Source: Akanthomyces muscarius (Eukaryota; Ascomycota; Sordariomycetes; Hypocreales; Cordycipitaceae). From it: 64,000 nt of DNA. How positions within the stretch are numbered: position 1 is the first letter of the stretch; the number at the start of each line of letters is the position of its first letter. The notes under the pieces were generated by a model, which searched no databases, was not told where the DNA came from, and saw only the letters and a program-made list of their open reading frames with translations. The stretch spans positions 1,054,001 through 1,118,000 of the forward strand of contig NC_079241.1 of the NCBI RefSeq assembly GCF_028009165.1. Reading direction: 5' to 3'. Made by a program: the position numbers and the translations under genes. Of the stretch, positions 41,393-51,824 are shown in pieces.

Positions 41393-43180
41393 TCAACTCT
41401 GGTTAGGTTTCAAGAATATGTTATCCATCATGGCCTTGTCACTCGGTAGCACCAAGTTGAAGAAGACTCCGAGAACCGCAGCCAAAATGAATGGAGTCGT
41501 GATAGTCAACTCAATGCCCTCCAATAGACCCTGAAGGGCAGTGCTACTACCTTTGTAGTCGATGACGCGATCGAACCATGTTGGGGTCACTATGTCAATA
41601 AAACCAAAACCTAGTGCAACAATCAGGATGAAGCGATTCCGGCGAGTGAATTCAATCATTCCGAGAACTCGAATACCAGCCACCGCAATTGTGCTGAAGA
41701 GGAACACTTGCATGCCACCAAGCACCGATGCGGGCATCACAGTAAATATTGCGGCAAATTTTGCTAGCACGCCCATGAGAATCAGGAAGCCTGCCGCTGC
41801 CCAACCAGCGCGACGCGACTAAAATACAGTCAGCAACCTCCTACAGGCAATATGAGAGTAGCCATTTCCACTTACTGCACACCCTGTCACGACAATCGTG
41901 CCGTTATTCCCTGCTTGGGCCACCATAGGAAGCGCCGTACCAAGTGCGCTGATCAAACTGCCGATTCCGTCGCAGAGAATTCCGCCCTGAGTACGCGAGT
42001 TGAATTCAGTTCCTTCGATGTCCACGCCCGAAATCTCTGCCGTGGCCAGGATGTCGGGCATGCAGCTTATGCCTTGAACTATAAACATGATGATCAAAGG
42101 CAGCACCAAGGCTCCGTCAACACTGAGCTGGAAGCTGTGTCTCCACAGGAACGTGACAGGAGGAGCATCATGTATGTTCTTCGCGTCCCAGTAGCCAGTG
42201 GCACCTGAAATGATACATCCGACACCCAGTCCGAGCATAATGGCGGCAGACCTCATGAGCGGCGAGCCAAACTGCTCAATGAGGACGATGCTGGCAAAGA
42301 CGCTAAAGCCTAGCCCAATCAGCCGCGGGTGAGCCCACGGGAGTGCGTTGGGTGCATCAATATTTGGGCAGAGCGCATAAAAGCCCTCGCCGTTGTAGCA
42401 GTTGACGGATCCAGCCCAATTGTTCATGCCCTGCCGAACCAGGTAAACGCCCAGCAGCAGCAGCAGAGACCCCGTCACGACCTTCGGGAACGCGCGTTGT
42501 AGAATTTTGGGCGGAACCAGAGACATGGCTATCTGCACCCAAACAGTGCAGAGTATGGACCCGAGCAGTGCTCCCCACGCCTCTGGACAAGGCAGGCGTG
42601 TTCCGTCCTCGGCGACCGGGCAGGTGCCTCTTTGGTATCGCATGTTTGTGTAGGTAAAGGCGATTGGTATAACATCAAACGTAGGCCCCACGACGCTGAG
42701 GAGCCCGGTACCGACGTAAAACGGGGTGCCTTTGATGTGCAGCCGCGTGACCTGCAGGGCCGTCGCTATGCCGGTGGTGATGAAGCACGCCGAAACGAGG
42801 TATGCAACCTGGCCAGCCTCGAGATTGAACGCGCCAGCAGCAATGGCCAGCGGTGGAGAGACAATGGAACCGACCACGGTTAGGGCATGCTGGAATCCCA
42901 AAAGAAGCGTCAGAAGGATGGGGACTCGATCATGCAGGCCATAGAATGGGATTGCGGTGTCCTTGTATTTGCGGTTGAACGGATAGATGTTGGGCGTGGC
43001 GAGATACCAGTAGTCGTAGTCGCCTAGCCATGCTTCTTTGGAAGACATTTGTGAACAAAAACGAGTTATCTTCTCGCGCCATGATGATTCGAGAGGACGA
43101 TGCACCTCGTGGCTCTGGGCCGGGGCGAACGGCATCTCGCTGCAGTTGGAGGAAGACTTGACCTCCATGGGGTCTACCAC
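41393..43180 (-). CDS. NCS2-family nucleobase permease (UapA/UapC-like) with altered signature
   Basis: Spliced model of 576 aa: exon 43180-41876, intron 41875-41819, exon 41818-41393, close to the length of Aspergillus UapA. Family features are the first-helix motif LLGFQHALTVVG, the conserved EQFGSPLMRSAAIMLGLGVGC and 12-14 hydrophobic segments. NCS2 proteins are proton-coupled purine or pyrimidine permeases of the plasma membrane. In the signature helix, fungal uric acid/xanthine permeases have QNNG...TR. Here I read GNNGTIVVTG, so the Gln position is Gly and the Arg position is Gly, hinting at a different substrate. It diverges from the amidohydrolase and shares its TCGTACGA-containing promoter. 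Confidence 0.92.
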
Positions 43181-43698
43181 GGCAAGTTAAAAAATTGAAT
43201 CCGTCTAATGTCAATAGATTGGCTCAAGATGGCATTTCCTTTTCGTAGAACAAGCTCTTCTATGCTCTTATAGGGATTAGAAAAGTCTGGTCTGAATGTT
43301 TGGCCAGGAGGCGGCCGCCACTGCTCACAATGACTATCTCGACAATCAGGAGGAGTCAAGCAAAGGCTGTTATCTAAATTGATGGCTTGCGAAGGCTTGC
43401 GATGATTTGGAGATGAGCCTTGAAGATACAGAAGAGTATCGCTCACCGAGAACTTGGCAAGCTAGAGGTGCGCCGATTGTAGTTTGCCAATCTCTGATTG
43501 TCGTGTGTCGGATAGTGGCGTCGCGGGTTTATCGTACGACAGATCGGCCGAGAAACTAGCCATACTGCGCTCGGACTGCTGTGCGATAAAAGGTAAAATC
43601 GACACAAAGCAAAAGTTCTTCCGCTGGTGAGGCAGTTGTATGAATATAATTACGTGCTCCTATTTCTTTCTTTTTTGGTACGTGCTTATACAGCAAAA
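43181..43698. promoter_or_regulatory. Divergent promoter with TCGTACGA palindrome
   Basis: The perfect 8-bp palindrome TCGTACGA is at 43532-43539, extended to TCGTACGACAGATCGGC. TCGGATAGTG lies at 43508-43517. Both words recur upstream of the dioxygenase at 49622, and the palindrome is also present between 46678 and 47142. This is the likely operator for the local Zn2Cys6 protein. Confidence 0.6.
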
Positions 43699-45242
43699 AT
43701 GACAGCCTCCACTCATTCCGAGGTGATCGTCTTCACCCATGCCACCATCATCACTCAAGACTCTCAGCGGACTATCTGGTTGGATGCCGCGATTGTAACA
43801 AAGCGCGATCGCATAATAGCCATCGGAAAAACTGCCCAGCTTGTTGGCGACGGCAATGCTCTACCCAGCAACGCGCGTTTCGTGGATTGCTCCGGACGAG
43901 TTATCATCCCCGGGCTGGTGAACACGCACGCGCATGCGGCGCAGTCCCTCCTGCGCGGCCTCGCTGAAGATGTGCCGCTGCACTCGTGGCTCTGCGACGC
44001 GGTATGGCCGCTCGAGGCCCAGTTCGACGGCGACGATGGCTACGTGGCAGCGAAACTCACAATTGCGGAAATGCTGAAGAGTGGCACGACGTGTTTCCTC
44101 GAGGCCATGTTGACCCATCGCACCGGTTTTGAAAATGTGGCCAAGGCAGTTGAAGAGATGGGCATTAGAGCTTGTCTTGTGAGTATAATATGAAACCACC
44201 CGTCCTCCAACGCACGGCACATAATTGCTCCAAGAGGTTTTCTGGCTAATTGCGGTCGGGGCCATAGGGAAAATTGGTAAAGGCGACTGATCCCAATTTA
44301 AAAGATGGACTGCCGGACCCGAGGGATATTGATGCGCAACAAATGTCCATGGATGCGATGCTCGCTGCTCATGCAAAGCACGATGGATCCTGTGGCGGGC
44401 GGCTTCAAGCCTGGGTTGCCCTAGGTACTCCTCGCGGGTCCTCAGAGGCTGCCTACCAGGCGATCGGGGATAAATGCGAGAGACACAGCCTCGGAATAAC
44501 GATGCACTGCGCCGAAGCACCCAAAGATCGGATCACCTACCACGAAGCTTACGACTGCAGCCCTGTCGAATTCTGCAAGAGGACCAAGCTGATCGGCCCG
44601 GGCAGGAAAGCCGTTCTGGCACACATGGTCAATCTCGATCTAGACACCGACCTTGCGCTGCTTCGCGAGACGGGTGCAACCGTCTCTCACAACCCTGCCA
44701 GCAATTGCAAGCTTGGATCCGGGATCGCTGCCGTTCCGCAGATGCTCGAGGCCGGGGTACATGTGGCGCTGGGAACCGACGGCGCCCCTTGCAATAATAC
44801 CTACGACATGTTCCGCGAGATGCGTCTCGCCGGTCTCCTACACAGCGGCGTCCATAATAGGGCAGGTATCCTGCCAGCCGAGGACCTATTAGCCATGGCG
44901 ACTATACGAGGCGCTGAGTCGCTGGGCTTGGACAAGGACATCGGCAGCCTGGAGGTGGGCAAAAAGGCAGATTTTGTTATTCTCGAGGCGACAACACTGG
45001 GCTGCGCGCCCTTTGACTCTGAACAAATTCTGGCCGGTGGCTTTGATCCGGTCACGGCAGTTGTTTACTCGTGTACCGAGGCGAATGTTGAATCCGTGGT
45101 CATTGATGGCCAGATCTTGGTTGAAAACCACGCGCTGGTGGGTGTAAGCGAGCAGAGCATCATTCTCGACGCCAAAGCTGCCATTCAGCGCATACGTAAA
45201 AGATCGAACTTCCGCACTGCGTCGCTGAGGAACTATAGATAA
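43699..45242 (+). CDS. Metal-dependent amidohydrolase / deaminase, TRZ-ATZ family
   Basis: Spliced model of 484 aa: exon 43699-44178, intron 44179-44267, exon 44268-45242. An in-frame ATG at 43627 is a less likely start. Metal ligands are visible: H77 and H79 in PGLVNTHAHAAQSLLRG, a His in ITMHCAEAPKD, a His in VLAHMVNLD and the Asp of ALGTDGAPCNNTYDMF. SHNPASNCKLGSG is also typical of the chlorohydrolase/guanine deaminase-like branch. Such enzymes hydrolyse amino or chloro groups from purines, 8-oxoguanine, pyrimidines, s-triazines or related heterocycles. Pairing with a nucleobase permease suggests a deaminase for an imported heterocycle; the exact substrate is open. Confidence 0.92.
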
Positions 45243-45597
45243 GTACCGCAACATAGGCACGAGCCGGCATACACCTAGAACAGAACTTGCAAACACATCG
45301 CTGTAAAGCTATTGATTTTTCTCTCGTGCACGTGCAAAATTATGGAAATCACAAGCAGGCAGAGGCGTGAACAAGCGCAGGTTGCCTGAATCCAAGTTCG
45401 CTGTCGGCGGTACTCATAGGCTGCGTGCCCGTGTCGCCTAAACCTGCCACGTAGCCGTTACGCAGACATTCATCGTACTCATCTAGAACACGTACGCGTT
45501 AAACTAAAAGTATTCCAAGAACTGCGAGTTATTTCGAATAGTATGGCTTATTCAATTCTGACTATGAAAAATGTGGCTGCAGGTAGTAAGTTATGCG
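45243..45597. other. Convergent 3' gap
   Basis: 355 bp between the convergent amidohydrolase and dioxygenase genes; nothing recognised. Confidence 0.4.
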
Positions 45598-46678
45598 CTA
45601 AAAACTTTGCTCGTATCGCTTCAAAAGATGCTCTTGGACTGTATATATCTCCGTTGCCGAGCCGTCAAGCGGCTCAACGACAAAATCCGGATTTCCGTCA
45701 AAGAAGAATGGAACAGAGTATCGTTCCTTGCCACTTTTGTTGATGACCCTGTGTATATTGGACTTGTAATATCCGCTCGTCCAAGTCTCCAACAAATCTC
45801 CCATGTTTACCACGAAGGCATCACTCCGTGCTGGCACATCGATCCACTCGTTCGTGGCCTGGTCCAAAACTTGCAAACCAGAATTGCCGTCTGTTAGAAG
45901 GATCGTGATGCCGCCAAAGTCAGTGTGCGCGCCGGCCCCCACCAGCGCGTCGTCCTCGACGTCGGGATGGGGTGGATAATGCAGCAGCCTGACAGCGGCG
46001 ATTGGCTCGCGACAAAAATTTAACATCATGTCGCTGTCACTGACGTTGAGGCTTTTTGCCAAAAGATCCATGAGCTGGACCGCGAGTTCTTGCATCGCTG
46101 TGTGGTAGGCAAGCAGCGGTAGCTTGAACTCTGTCTCGGGTAGCAGATTCGCCTGAGGCCAGATATTCGGTCTGCAAAAGGGTTTGTAGGGTGGCTGCAG
46201 CCCTGGAATCTCACGGTTGATAAAATATCCCTAATATTCAATTTTCTTGAGTTATTTGCCCCAGACTTTTTTTTGGGGGAAGTTTTTGTTGGTGATGTGT
46301 TTCGCGACATCAAACTAACACATTGTGATGTAAACAGTAAAATGAACTAACCTCCTTCAAATCTGGTTTTCTGCCAGCCTCGAGGATCTGGGCTCCAAAT
46401 GTCTCATAACCGACTCCTGGCCTTTCCTTTAATTTCAACTTTTCTTCTTCAGGCAGAGAGAAGAGTGCCTTGGACGCACGGAGCGCGGAGTCTTGCATTG
46501 TGAGCGATACGCCATGGCCGACAATCTGGAAAAAACCACTCGTCGAACAGGCCAAGCGGATCTGTTTGACCAGGTCTTGAACTGCCTCTGACTCTACCTT
46601 GCCTTGTAGGAAAGCGCTCAAGTCTACTATTGGAATGTTGAACGTTGGCGTTTTGCCAATCTCGGGTAGGGTAGCCAT
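45598..46678 (-). CDS. 2-oxoglutarate/Fe(II) dioxygenase (IPNS-like superfamily), first copy
   Basis: Spliced model of 319 aa: exon 46678-46352, intron 46351-46231, exon 46230-45598. An ATG at 46735 would add 19 residues. The N-terminal module has IPIVDLSAF and GFFQIVGHGV. The catalytic core has GAHTDFGGITIL (HxD) and, about 55 residues on, NIHRV for the third ligand, with the 2-oxoglutarate-binding RYSVPFF (RxS). The superfamily includes isopenicillin N synthase and thymine-7-hydroxylase and hydroxylates unactivated carbons with O2 and 2-oxoglutarate. It diverges from the Zn2Cys6 regulator and lies between deaminase and regulator, consistent with heterocycle hydroxylation in one pathway (inference). 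Confidence 0.9.
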
Positions 46679-47141
46679 GAGAAAGAAGCGCTTGAAATTT
46701 GAGGTCCTGTAGACACTTTCTCTGAAATCTTTCATATACTTCGCAATTAAGTTATTATATAAACCCTTGAAAAGCCGCGTATCCAGCAGTTTCTTTACTT
46801 GCCTTCGATAGCAGGATCCGGCTTGGTGGGCCTAGCTTGTGGCAGATTACGGGGCTGGCTCTGATCTACATGTTTTTATCGTGAGCCAGTTAGCTTTCGG
46901 GCGGGCGCAGCTTATCGTACGAAAAAATATTGTGGCTTACTGGTAATGGTAATCTTATCTGGCATGGCCTATTATAAGATGGTTGCTCAGGCACCTACCT
47001 GCCATCCCCCAAATTTCTTATCATGTCGTACAGTCGAGGCCCTCTCGCAAATATAGCATCCCGCCCGACATCGATCCATGTCGCACTACATTTGGTCGCT
47101 GATGCAACACCCATGCATGATATACGAGTCGCAGCTGAACC
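46679..47141. promoter_or_regulatory. Divergent promoter with TCGTACGA palindrome
   Basis: TCGTACGA occurs at 46915-46922, nearly centred between the dioxygenase and the Zn2Cys6 regulator. This fits autoregulation plus target control. Confidence 0.55.
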
Positions 47142-48992
47142 ATGGCCAGCCGTCCCCGCCGTGTTACACGCAGGAAGCGAGAGACGTGTACAGAATGTTC
47201 TTTACGACGACAAAAATGCGATCGCCAAGTACCGTGCGGACGATGTGTAAAGAGGGGCGTTGCCGAAAAGTGCACCGTGTTATGGGACAAGCGTGATGGT
47301 GAAGCTACTCATCGAGCCCAGACGCATATGTCCATCAGCGAGGGCGAGGATGAGTCCGTAACGGGCTCTCCCCAGTTTGGAGCCTCGTCGGCATCCTGGC
47401 GTTCTCATCCCCGGCTGCAGTATGTCTTTAGTTCCCCAACTTCCCCACAGCAACGGAAGTCGCCGGCTTGCAATGGTGGAGATTTTACGAATCCGAGTCC
47501 CGATGCAGTATCGTACGAAGACTATCTCGAAACTTTGTTGCCTTCGAGGCATCAAATCCAGTGTCTTATTGATTACCATGAGCTATATATGCTGTGGTAC
47601 CATGGCTCTTATCACGGCCCAACGTTCCAATCCGTGCTTCGGAGTGCTATATTCAACGAAACGGATAACGCAAGTCTGGATATCGCACGACTAGACCTTC
47701 AATGGATGGCGCTTCTGCTTTCGATCATGGTTGGGAGTCTGGTTTGCGCCCCGAGTGCTCAGGTGGAGGAATGGGGATTCCACTGCGTCGAAGTGTCGGA
47801 GCTTGCCTTGGTTTGGTTCAAGGCGTGCGTCAACTGCCTGAACAAGGCCAACTATTCATCTAAACAGAGCATTTACTCTGTACAAGCCATAGCCACCCTG
47901 GCTTTGTCGGCACATATCCTCGACCAGTCTGCAGAACTCTCTGTGCTCCGCGGAGCTGCTACCCAAATTGCTCGGCGCCTCGGGCTGGACCAGCTCGAGC
48001 ACAATCCCTGCCTTGACACCGCTACACCGACGTCTTCCGACGCGGACAGGCATAGGCTACTTCAGCGAGATACTGGGAGACGCTTGTGGTTTCAACTATG
48101 CGTCCAGGACTGGCTTCTGCTTCCCTTTGCAGAGAGCCACTTGATTGATCCGCTGCAGTTCACGGCTTGCAAACCGGCCAACAGGAATTTCCTGACCATG
48201 GACCTCATAGACGAGGGGTGTCCAACCTATGTCAGCTATACCAACTATTTGTTTCAGATTGCCAAGCTCATGGCCAAGCACCACGAGGCTATGCTCAGAT
48301 CATCCACCCTGCTGACCAAGTATGAGCACACCATTGACTACGACCACCGACTGCGGACTCTTGCGTCCAAGGCCATGCCCAAGTACTTTGATGTCGGGAA
48401 ACCCGTCGATTCTGCCTGGCCGGACTGGATTACATGGGCGCGCCGCAGTTTGACCGTCTGCTTCGCGCACAAGATGATCATGATTCATCGGCACTTTTTG
48501 CGCAAAAGTTTCGAGGTTACTACGTTTTCCGCAACCCGGTCTACGTGCCTAGCAGCGGCGAGAACAATCCTGAAAGAAGCACAGACCAGAGACATGGACG
48601 GTCCGACTATCTGGGTTGACGAGGCGTATTGCGCTTCGGCCGGCGCTGTTCTTTGCCTGGATTTGCTTCACCGTTCGCCGACTGACGGCCTGTTCCAAAA
48701 TCATGCAGATCTCGTGCGAGAATGCATCAGCCGGCTGCACCGGTACAGCTGGGGCAGCATCGCCGCCCGAGGGGCCCGAGTGTTGGAATTTATTTTGGAT
48801 AAGATAGAGACTGGCAAACCTTTGACTATAGACGCCGAGCTCTCACAGGTGCTGCAGATGGTCGGGTCTGAACAGACGCCGAACACGGACGGCGTTAATG
48901 AGGCCTGTCTTGTCGATGTGTTTCCCCCACCAGCTGGCATGAGTAACAAATTTCTATTTGGAGAATTATTTCAGATTAGACATCAGAGTTGA
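47142..48992 (+). CDS. Zn2Cys6 fungal transcription factor
   Basis: Apparently intronless, 616 aa. The binuclear zinc cluster is at residues 16-44: C16, C19, C26, C32, C35 and C44, in a basic context (RRKRETCTECSLRRQKCDRQVP). A Ser-rich linker follows. From about residue 125 to 400 there is a fungal-specific middle homology domain, with YHELYMLWYHG, LDLQWMALLLSIMVGSL and a conserved TGRRLWFQLCVQDW segment. It should be a nuclear dimeric activator binding inverted CGG- or GTA-like half-sites. It sits inside the permease-deaminase-dioxygenase cluster and probably controls it through TCGTACGA (inference). A further TCGTACGA at 47511 lies within its own coding region and may be chance. Confidence 0.93.
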   Translation: MASRPRRVTRRKRETCTECSLRRQKCDRQVPCGRCVKRGVAEKCTVLWDKRDGEATHRAQTHMSISEGEDESVTGSPQFGASSASWRSHPRLQYVFSSPTSPQQRKSPACNGGDFTNPSPDAVSYEDYLETLLPSRHQIQCLIDYHELYMLWYHGSYHGPTFQSVLRSAIFNETDNASLDIARLDLQWMALLLSIMVGSLVCAPSAQVEEWGFHCVEVSELALVWFKACVNCLNKANYSSKQSIYSVQAIATLALSAHILDQSAELSVLRGAATQIARRLGLDQLEHNPCLDTATPTSSDADRHRLLQRDTGRRLWFQLCVQDWLLLPFAESHLIDPLQFTACKPANRNFLTMDLIDEGCPTYVSYTNYLFQIAKLMAKHHEAMLRSSTLLTKYEHTIDYDHRLRTLASKAMPKYFDVGKPVDSAWPDWITWARRSLTVCFAHKMIMIHRHFLRKSFEVTTFSATRSTCLAAARTILKEAQTRDMDGPTIWVDEAYCASAGAVLCLDLLHRSPTDGLFQNHADLVRECISRLHRYSWGSIAARGARVLEFILDKIETGKPLTIDAELSQVLQMVGSEQTPNTDGVNEACLVDVFPPPAGMSNKFLFGELFQIRHQS

Positions 48993-49621
48993 ATGCCCAA
49001 CTCCCAATATTAGTACTACGGTGTATCACAGTTATGTATAGACAAAGGCGGCATTAAGACGATATGCTGATAAAATAATATCATATACTTGAGGCTTGCG
49101 ATAGCAAATTTTTCGTGCGCATGAGCAATCGTATCATTAATCGTGGATCGGATAGTGTGGTCGGCTTCTAGAATGGCCGATATCTATTAGATATCCTGAT
49201 TTAAAGAAGTCGCCCGCAGTCGCCCGACAGTGTGCACAATCAACGGGACCGCCAATAAGACAGGCCGTGCAATGCACAATAACGCAGCTTCGAACTGGAA
49301 AACAAACCGAACGTTACGACACGTTATCACGAAAATGGCTTATGCGCTACACTGTCTAGGTCGGGTGGTGCCTAATTCGTACGACAGATTGGCTTCTCCG
49401 ATTTAGATAGTCAGGCGCACTGATTGCCACCGCCAGTCGTTGCTCAACCATTAAAAGTCATCCCATGCAACGGGAAATTAAAGTTCAAAGGCTGCTCCGA
49501 CTCGAAAGTATTTGAAAAGGAGCGCAACGCAACGAACAAGTTGACCCGTAGTCCAAAAGCAGGCAAACAGTCTACTCTGGCCCCTTCTCCAATACTGCAA
49601 GACGAAATCGCATCGAGCAAA
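48993..49621. promoter_or_regulatory. Upstream region of second dioxygenase with TCGTACGA
   Basis: TCGTACGA is at 49377-49384 within TCGTACGACAGATTGGC, a 17-bp word that differs by one base from the one at 43532. TCGGATAGTG lies at 49148-49157. No gene is seen in the 630 bp. Confidence 0.6.
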
Positions 49622-50620
49622 ATGTCTACCACGAAGTACTCCGACCGCGACATCCCAAGCATCTCTCTGGCCAACTTTGACCAGCGCATCGACGACATTA
49701 CCACCCAGCTCGTCGATGCCGCGGAAAATGTCGGATTTTTCAGCATAGTCGACCACGGCATCGCACGCACCGATGTGGACAAGGTGTTCGAGTCTTCTGC
49801 AAGCTTCTTCTCCCTCCCCGACGACGTCAAATCGCTCGTGCCATTTTCACCCACCGAGAATGTCGGCTGGGAGAAGAACGCCCAGATTCGGCCGTCGACC
49901 GGCGCCTGCGACCGCAAAGAGTCGTACCAGCTGCAGTTCAATAGCGGCATGGAGACGCGATGGCTGCCCGAGACGACCGTCCCCGGCTTCCGGTCCACCG
50001 TCACGACCTTCATGTGCCAGGCCCAGGCCGTGTCAGAGAAACTGATGGTCTGCTTCGCGCGCGGGCTAGGCTTCCCAGACAACTTCTTTGTCGCCGCGCA
50101 TGACGTTAGCAAGGAAGACTCGCAGACTGTCGCGCGTCTATTGCACTACTTTGCTGCGCCAGAGGCCAGCGACGGGCAGATATACCACCGCGCCGGGGCC
50201 CATACGGACTGGGACTTTATCACACTCCTATTTCAAAAGGCGGGCCAGTCTGGGCTAGAGATTTGCCCTGGTCGCGAGGCAACGTCGACTTTTGGGCAGG
50301 GCGACGTTTGGACACGCGTCGAGCCCGCGGCCGAATCCAACGCCATTATCTGCAACATTGGCGACCTGCTCATGTCCTGGTCTGACGACCGCTTCAAGTC
50401 TACGCTGCACCGCGTCAAGGCTCCATGCGAGCCGGGTGACTTTTATGGAGAGAGGTACAGCATTGCCTTCTTCAACCAGCCGCGCAAGTCGGCGGAGATT
50501 CAAGGTCCAATGAGGAAGTACCCGCTGGTGACGGGTGCCGAGTTTACGCGCAAGGCGATGGAAAAGAACTTCAAGGCCGTTTTGCAAGCAAAAGAAAACT
50601 TGGCGGTTGCTGTAGCCTAA
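49622..50620 (+). CDS. 2-oxoglutarate/Fe(II) dioxygenase (IPNS-like superfamily), second copy
   Basis: Preferred start at 49622 gives 332 aa (MSTTKYSDRDIPSISL); the frame is open upstream to an ATG at 49424, but that extension lacks family character. Intronless. N-terminal IPSISLANF and GFFSIVDHGIA are followed by GAHTDWDFITLLF (HxD), a distal STLHRVKAP and RYSIAFF (RxS). It has the same superfamily as the 45.6-46.7 kb enzyme but clearly different sequence and exon structure, so it is not a recent tandem copy. Its promoter carries the extended TCGTACGACAGAT element. A second oxidative step on the same heterocycle is inferred. Confidence 0.9.
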   Translation: MSTTKYSDRDIPSISLANFDQRIDDITTQLVDAAENVGFFSIVDHGIARTDVDKVFESSASFFSLPDDVKSLVPFSPTENVGWEKNAQIRPSTGACDRKESYQLQFNSGMETRWLPETTVPGFRSTVTTFMCQAQAVSEKLMVCFARGLGFPDNFFVAAHDVSKEDSQTVARLLHYFAAPEASDGQIYHRAGAHTDWDFITLLFQKAGQSGLEICPGREATSTFGQGDVWTRVEPAAESNAIICNIGDLLMSWSDDRFKSTLHRVKAPCEPGDFYGERYSIAFFNQPRKSAEIQGPMRKYPLVTGAEFTRKAMEKNFKAVLQAKENLAVAVA

Positions 50621-51016
50621 TTAGTTCCCCGGTAGTTATGGAGCACATGGTAAATCTCAAGCTGAACCATCACTAATCTGCCGCTGAGAGCACGGTGTAT
50701 GCAGGCTGATCCTTCAGAGCGCATGTACGAGCCCGTCTATTCGTCCACGTAGCTGCTGATGTGAAAAGACCAGTCAGCCACAAAGAGCCATGATTAATAC
50801 CCACACATGTGCATATTCATTGTATTTACCCAAATGATGAAACAACAAATGCGCAAAACCCCGCCCACCCCTCGCGTGCTTTGGCATTCACCCTTCACGT
50901 TTCGTTACACGGTAAATAGCAGTATTCGCTCCATTGATGAGATTTCGTTCTTTCGAGACAGCTCTAGCGAGCACAATTGCACGAATTTAGGCACATTTTA
51001 CCCATCGTAAAACGTC
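50621..51016. other. Intergenic gap
   Basis: 396 bp upstream of the SesA-like gene; no feature recognised. Confidence 0.35.
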
Positions 51017-51667
51017 ATGGCTGAAGCGCTCATTATCATATCTGGTGTGCTGTCGGTCGTGGCTGCAGTCGGCAGCGTGTATGATGCCACCGAAGACGAA
51101 ATGGGCCTATTGCCTGACTTCAAAAAGGCAGTAGCACTACTTCCTCTTCTCTCAAGCCTCCTCGATGGTATGGAGAGATATGTCAACGAGGAAACAGGCG
51201 ACACCAACATTGCGGCTCTCACACCTGCTCTAAAAAGTTGCAGAACGAAGGTTGCACAGCTGCATCAAATATTGGAGAATGTCGTTCCAGTAGAGGGCGA
51301 GTCCTGGACTAGACGAAAATTCAAAGCTTTCCGAGCAATCGGCAGAGGTGGCCGCGTGAAGAAGCTGGTAGAAGGACTTCTGAAGGACCTACAGCTCATA
51401 GCGGCGAAATTCCCTGAGGATGTTTCACTGATAGAACAAAAGAACTTGACAAAGGCGATTGAGGAAGTGAGCAAGTTGAAATCATCCTTTCCTGACTTTT
51501 TTGAGGAGACGTCCATCTCTGCACACTATGGCAGTGCCGCCGAGGATGTTGATACTGGATTTGGAAGCCAGTATAACAACCACATCACAGGCCGCCAGAA
51601 CAATGATCCGGACCAACAGTGTATCGACACTAACCTCGTCGGTAAGCCCTTTCAGCCTACTCCCTAA
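51017..51667 (+). CDS. SesA-like (NACHT_N-type) domain protein with amyloid-like C-terminal motif
   Basis: Unspliced 216 aa. An alternative removes GTAAGC...AATAG and ends ...NLVALTREL, with a stop near 51750. The N-terminal 140 residues form an all-helical domain with ALIIISGVLSVVAAVGSVYD, LKSCRTKVAQLHQILENVVP and GRGGRVKKLVEGLLKDLQLIA. This resembles the SesA/NACHT_N domains found at the N-terminus of fungal NLR-like STAND proteins. The last segment (about residues 182-206) is rich in Asn, Gln and Gly, with FGSQYNNHITGRQNND, reminiscent of short prion-forming motifs that couple NLRs to effectors. No NTPase domain is attached. It may be a stand-alone signalling or effector protein (inference). 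Confidence 0.7.
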   Translation: MAEALIIISGVLSVVAAVGSVYDATEDEMGLLPDFKKAVALLPLLSSLLDGMERYVNEETGDTNIAALTPALKSCRTKVAQLHQILENVVPVEGESWTRRKFKAFRAIGRGGRVKKLVEGLLKDLQLIAAKFPEDVSLIEQKNLTKAIEEVSKLKSSFPDFFEETSISAHYGSAAEDVDTGFGSQYNNHITGRQNNDPDQQCIDTNLVGKPFQPTP

Positions 51668-51824
51668 AGTTAAAGCTTAATTGAAGCAGTCCATTCGTTG
51701 ACTGAAGGCTTTTGTGTGTTTTATGCAATAGCGCTGACCCGTGAACTATAATTCAGACTCGTTGACTCGTATAACTTTCGGCGATAGATATTATCATTTT
51801 CAAGCGGGGAATGTCACGTTGACA

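Noticed and set aside
47511..47518. TCGTACGA inside the Zn2Cys6 coding sequence (and another near 25176 in the SGNH pseudogene)
   Set aside because: Single coding-region occurrences are consistent with chance; only the intergenic copies are used as operator evidence.
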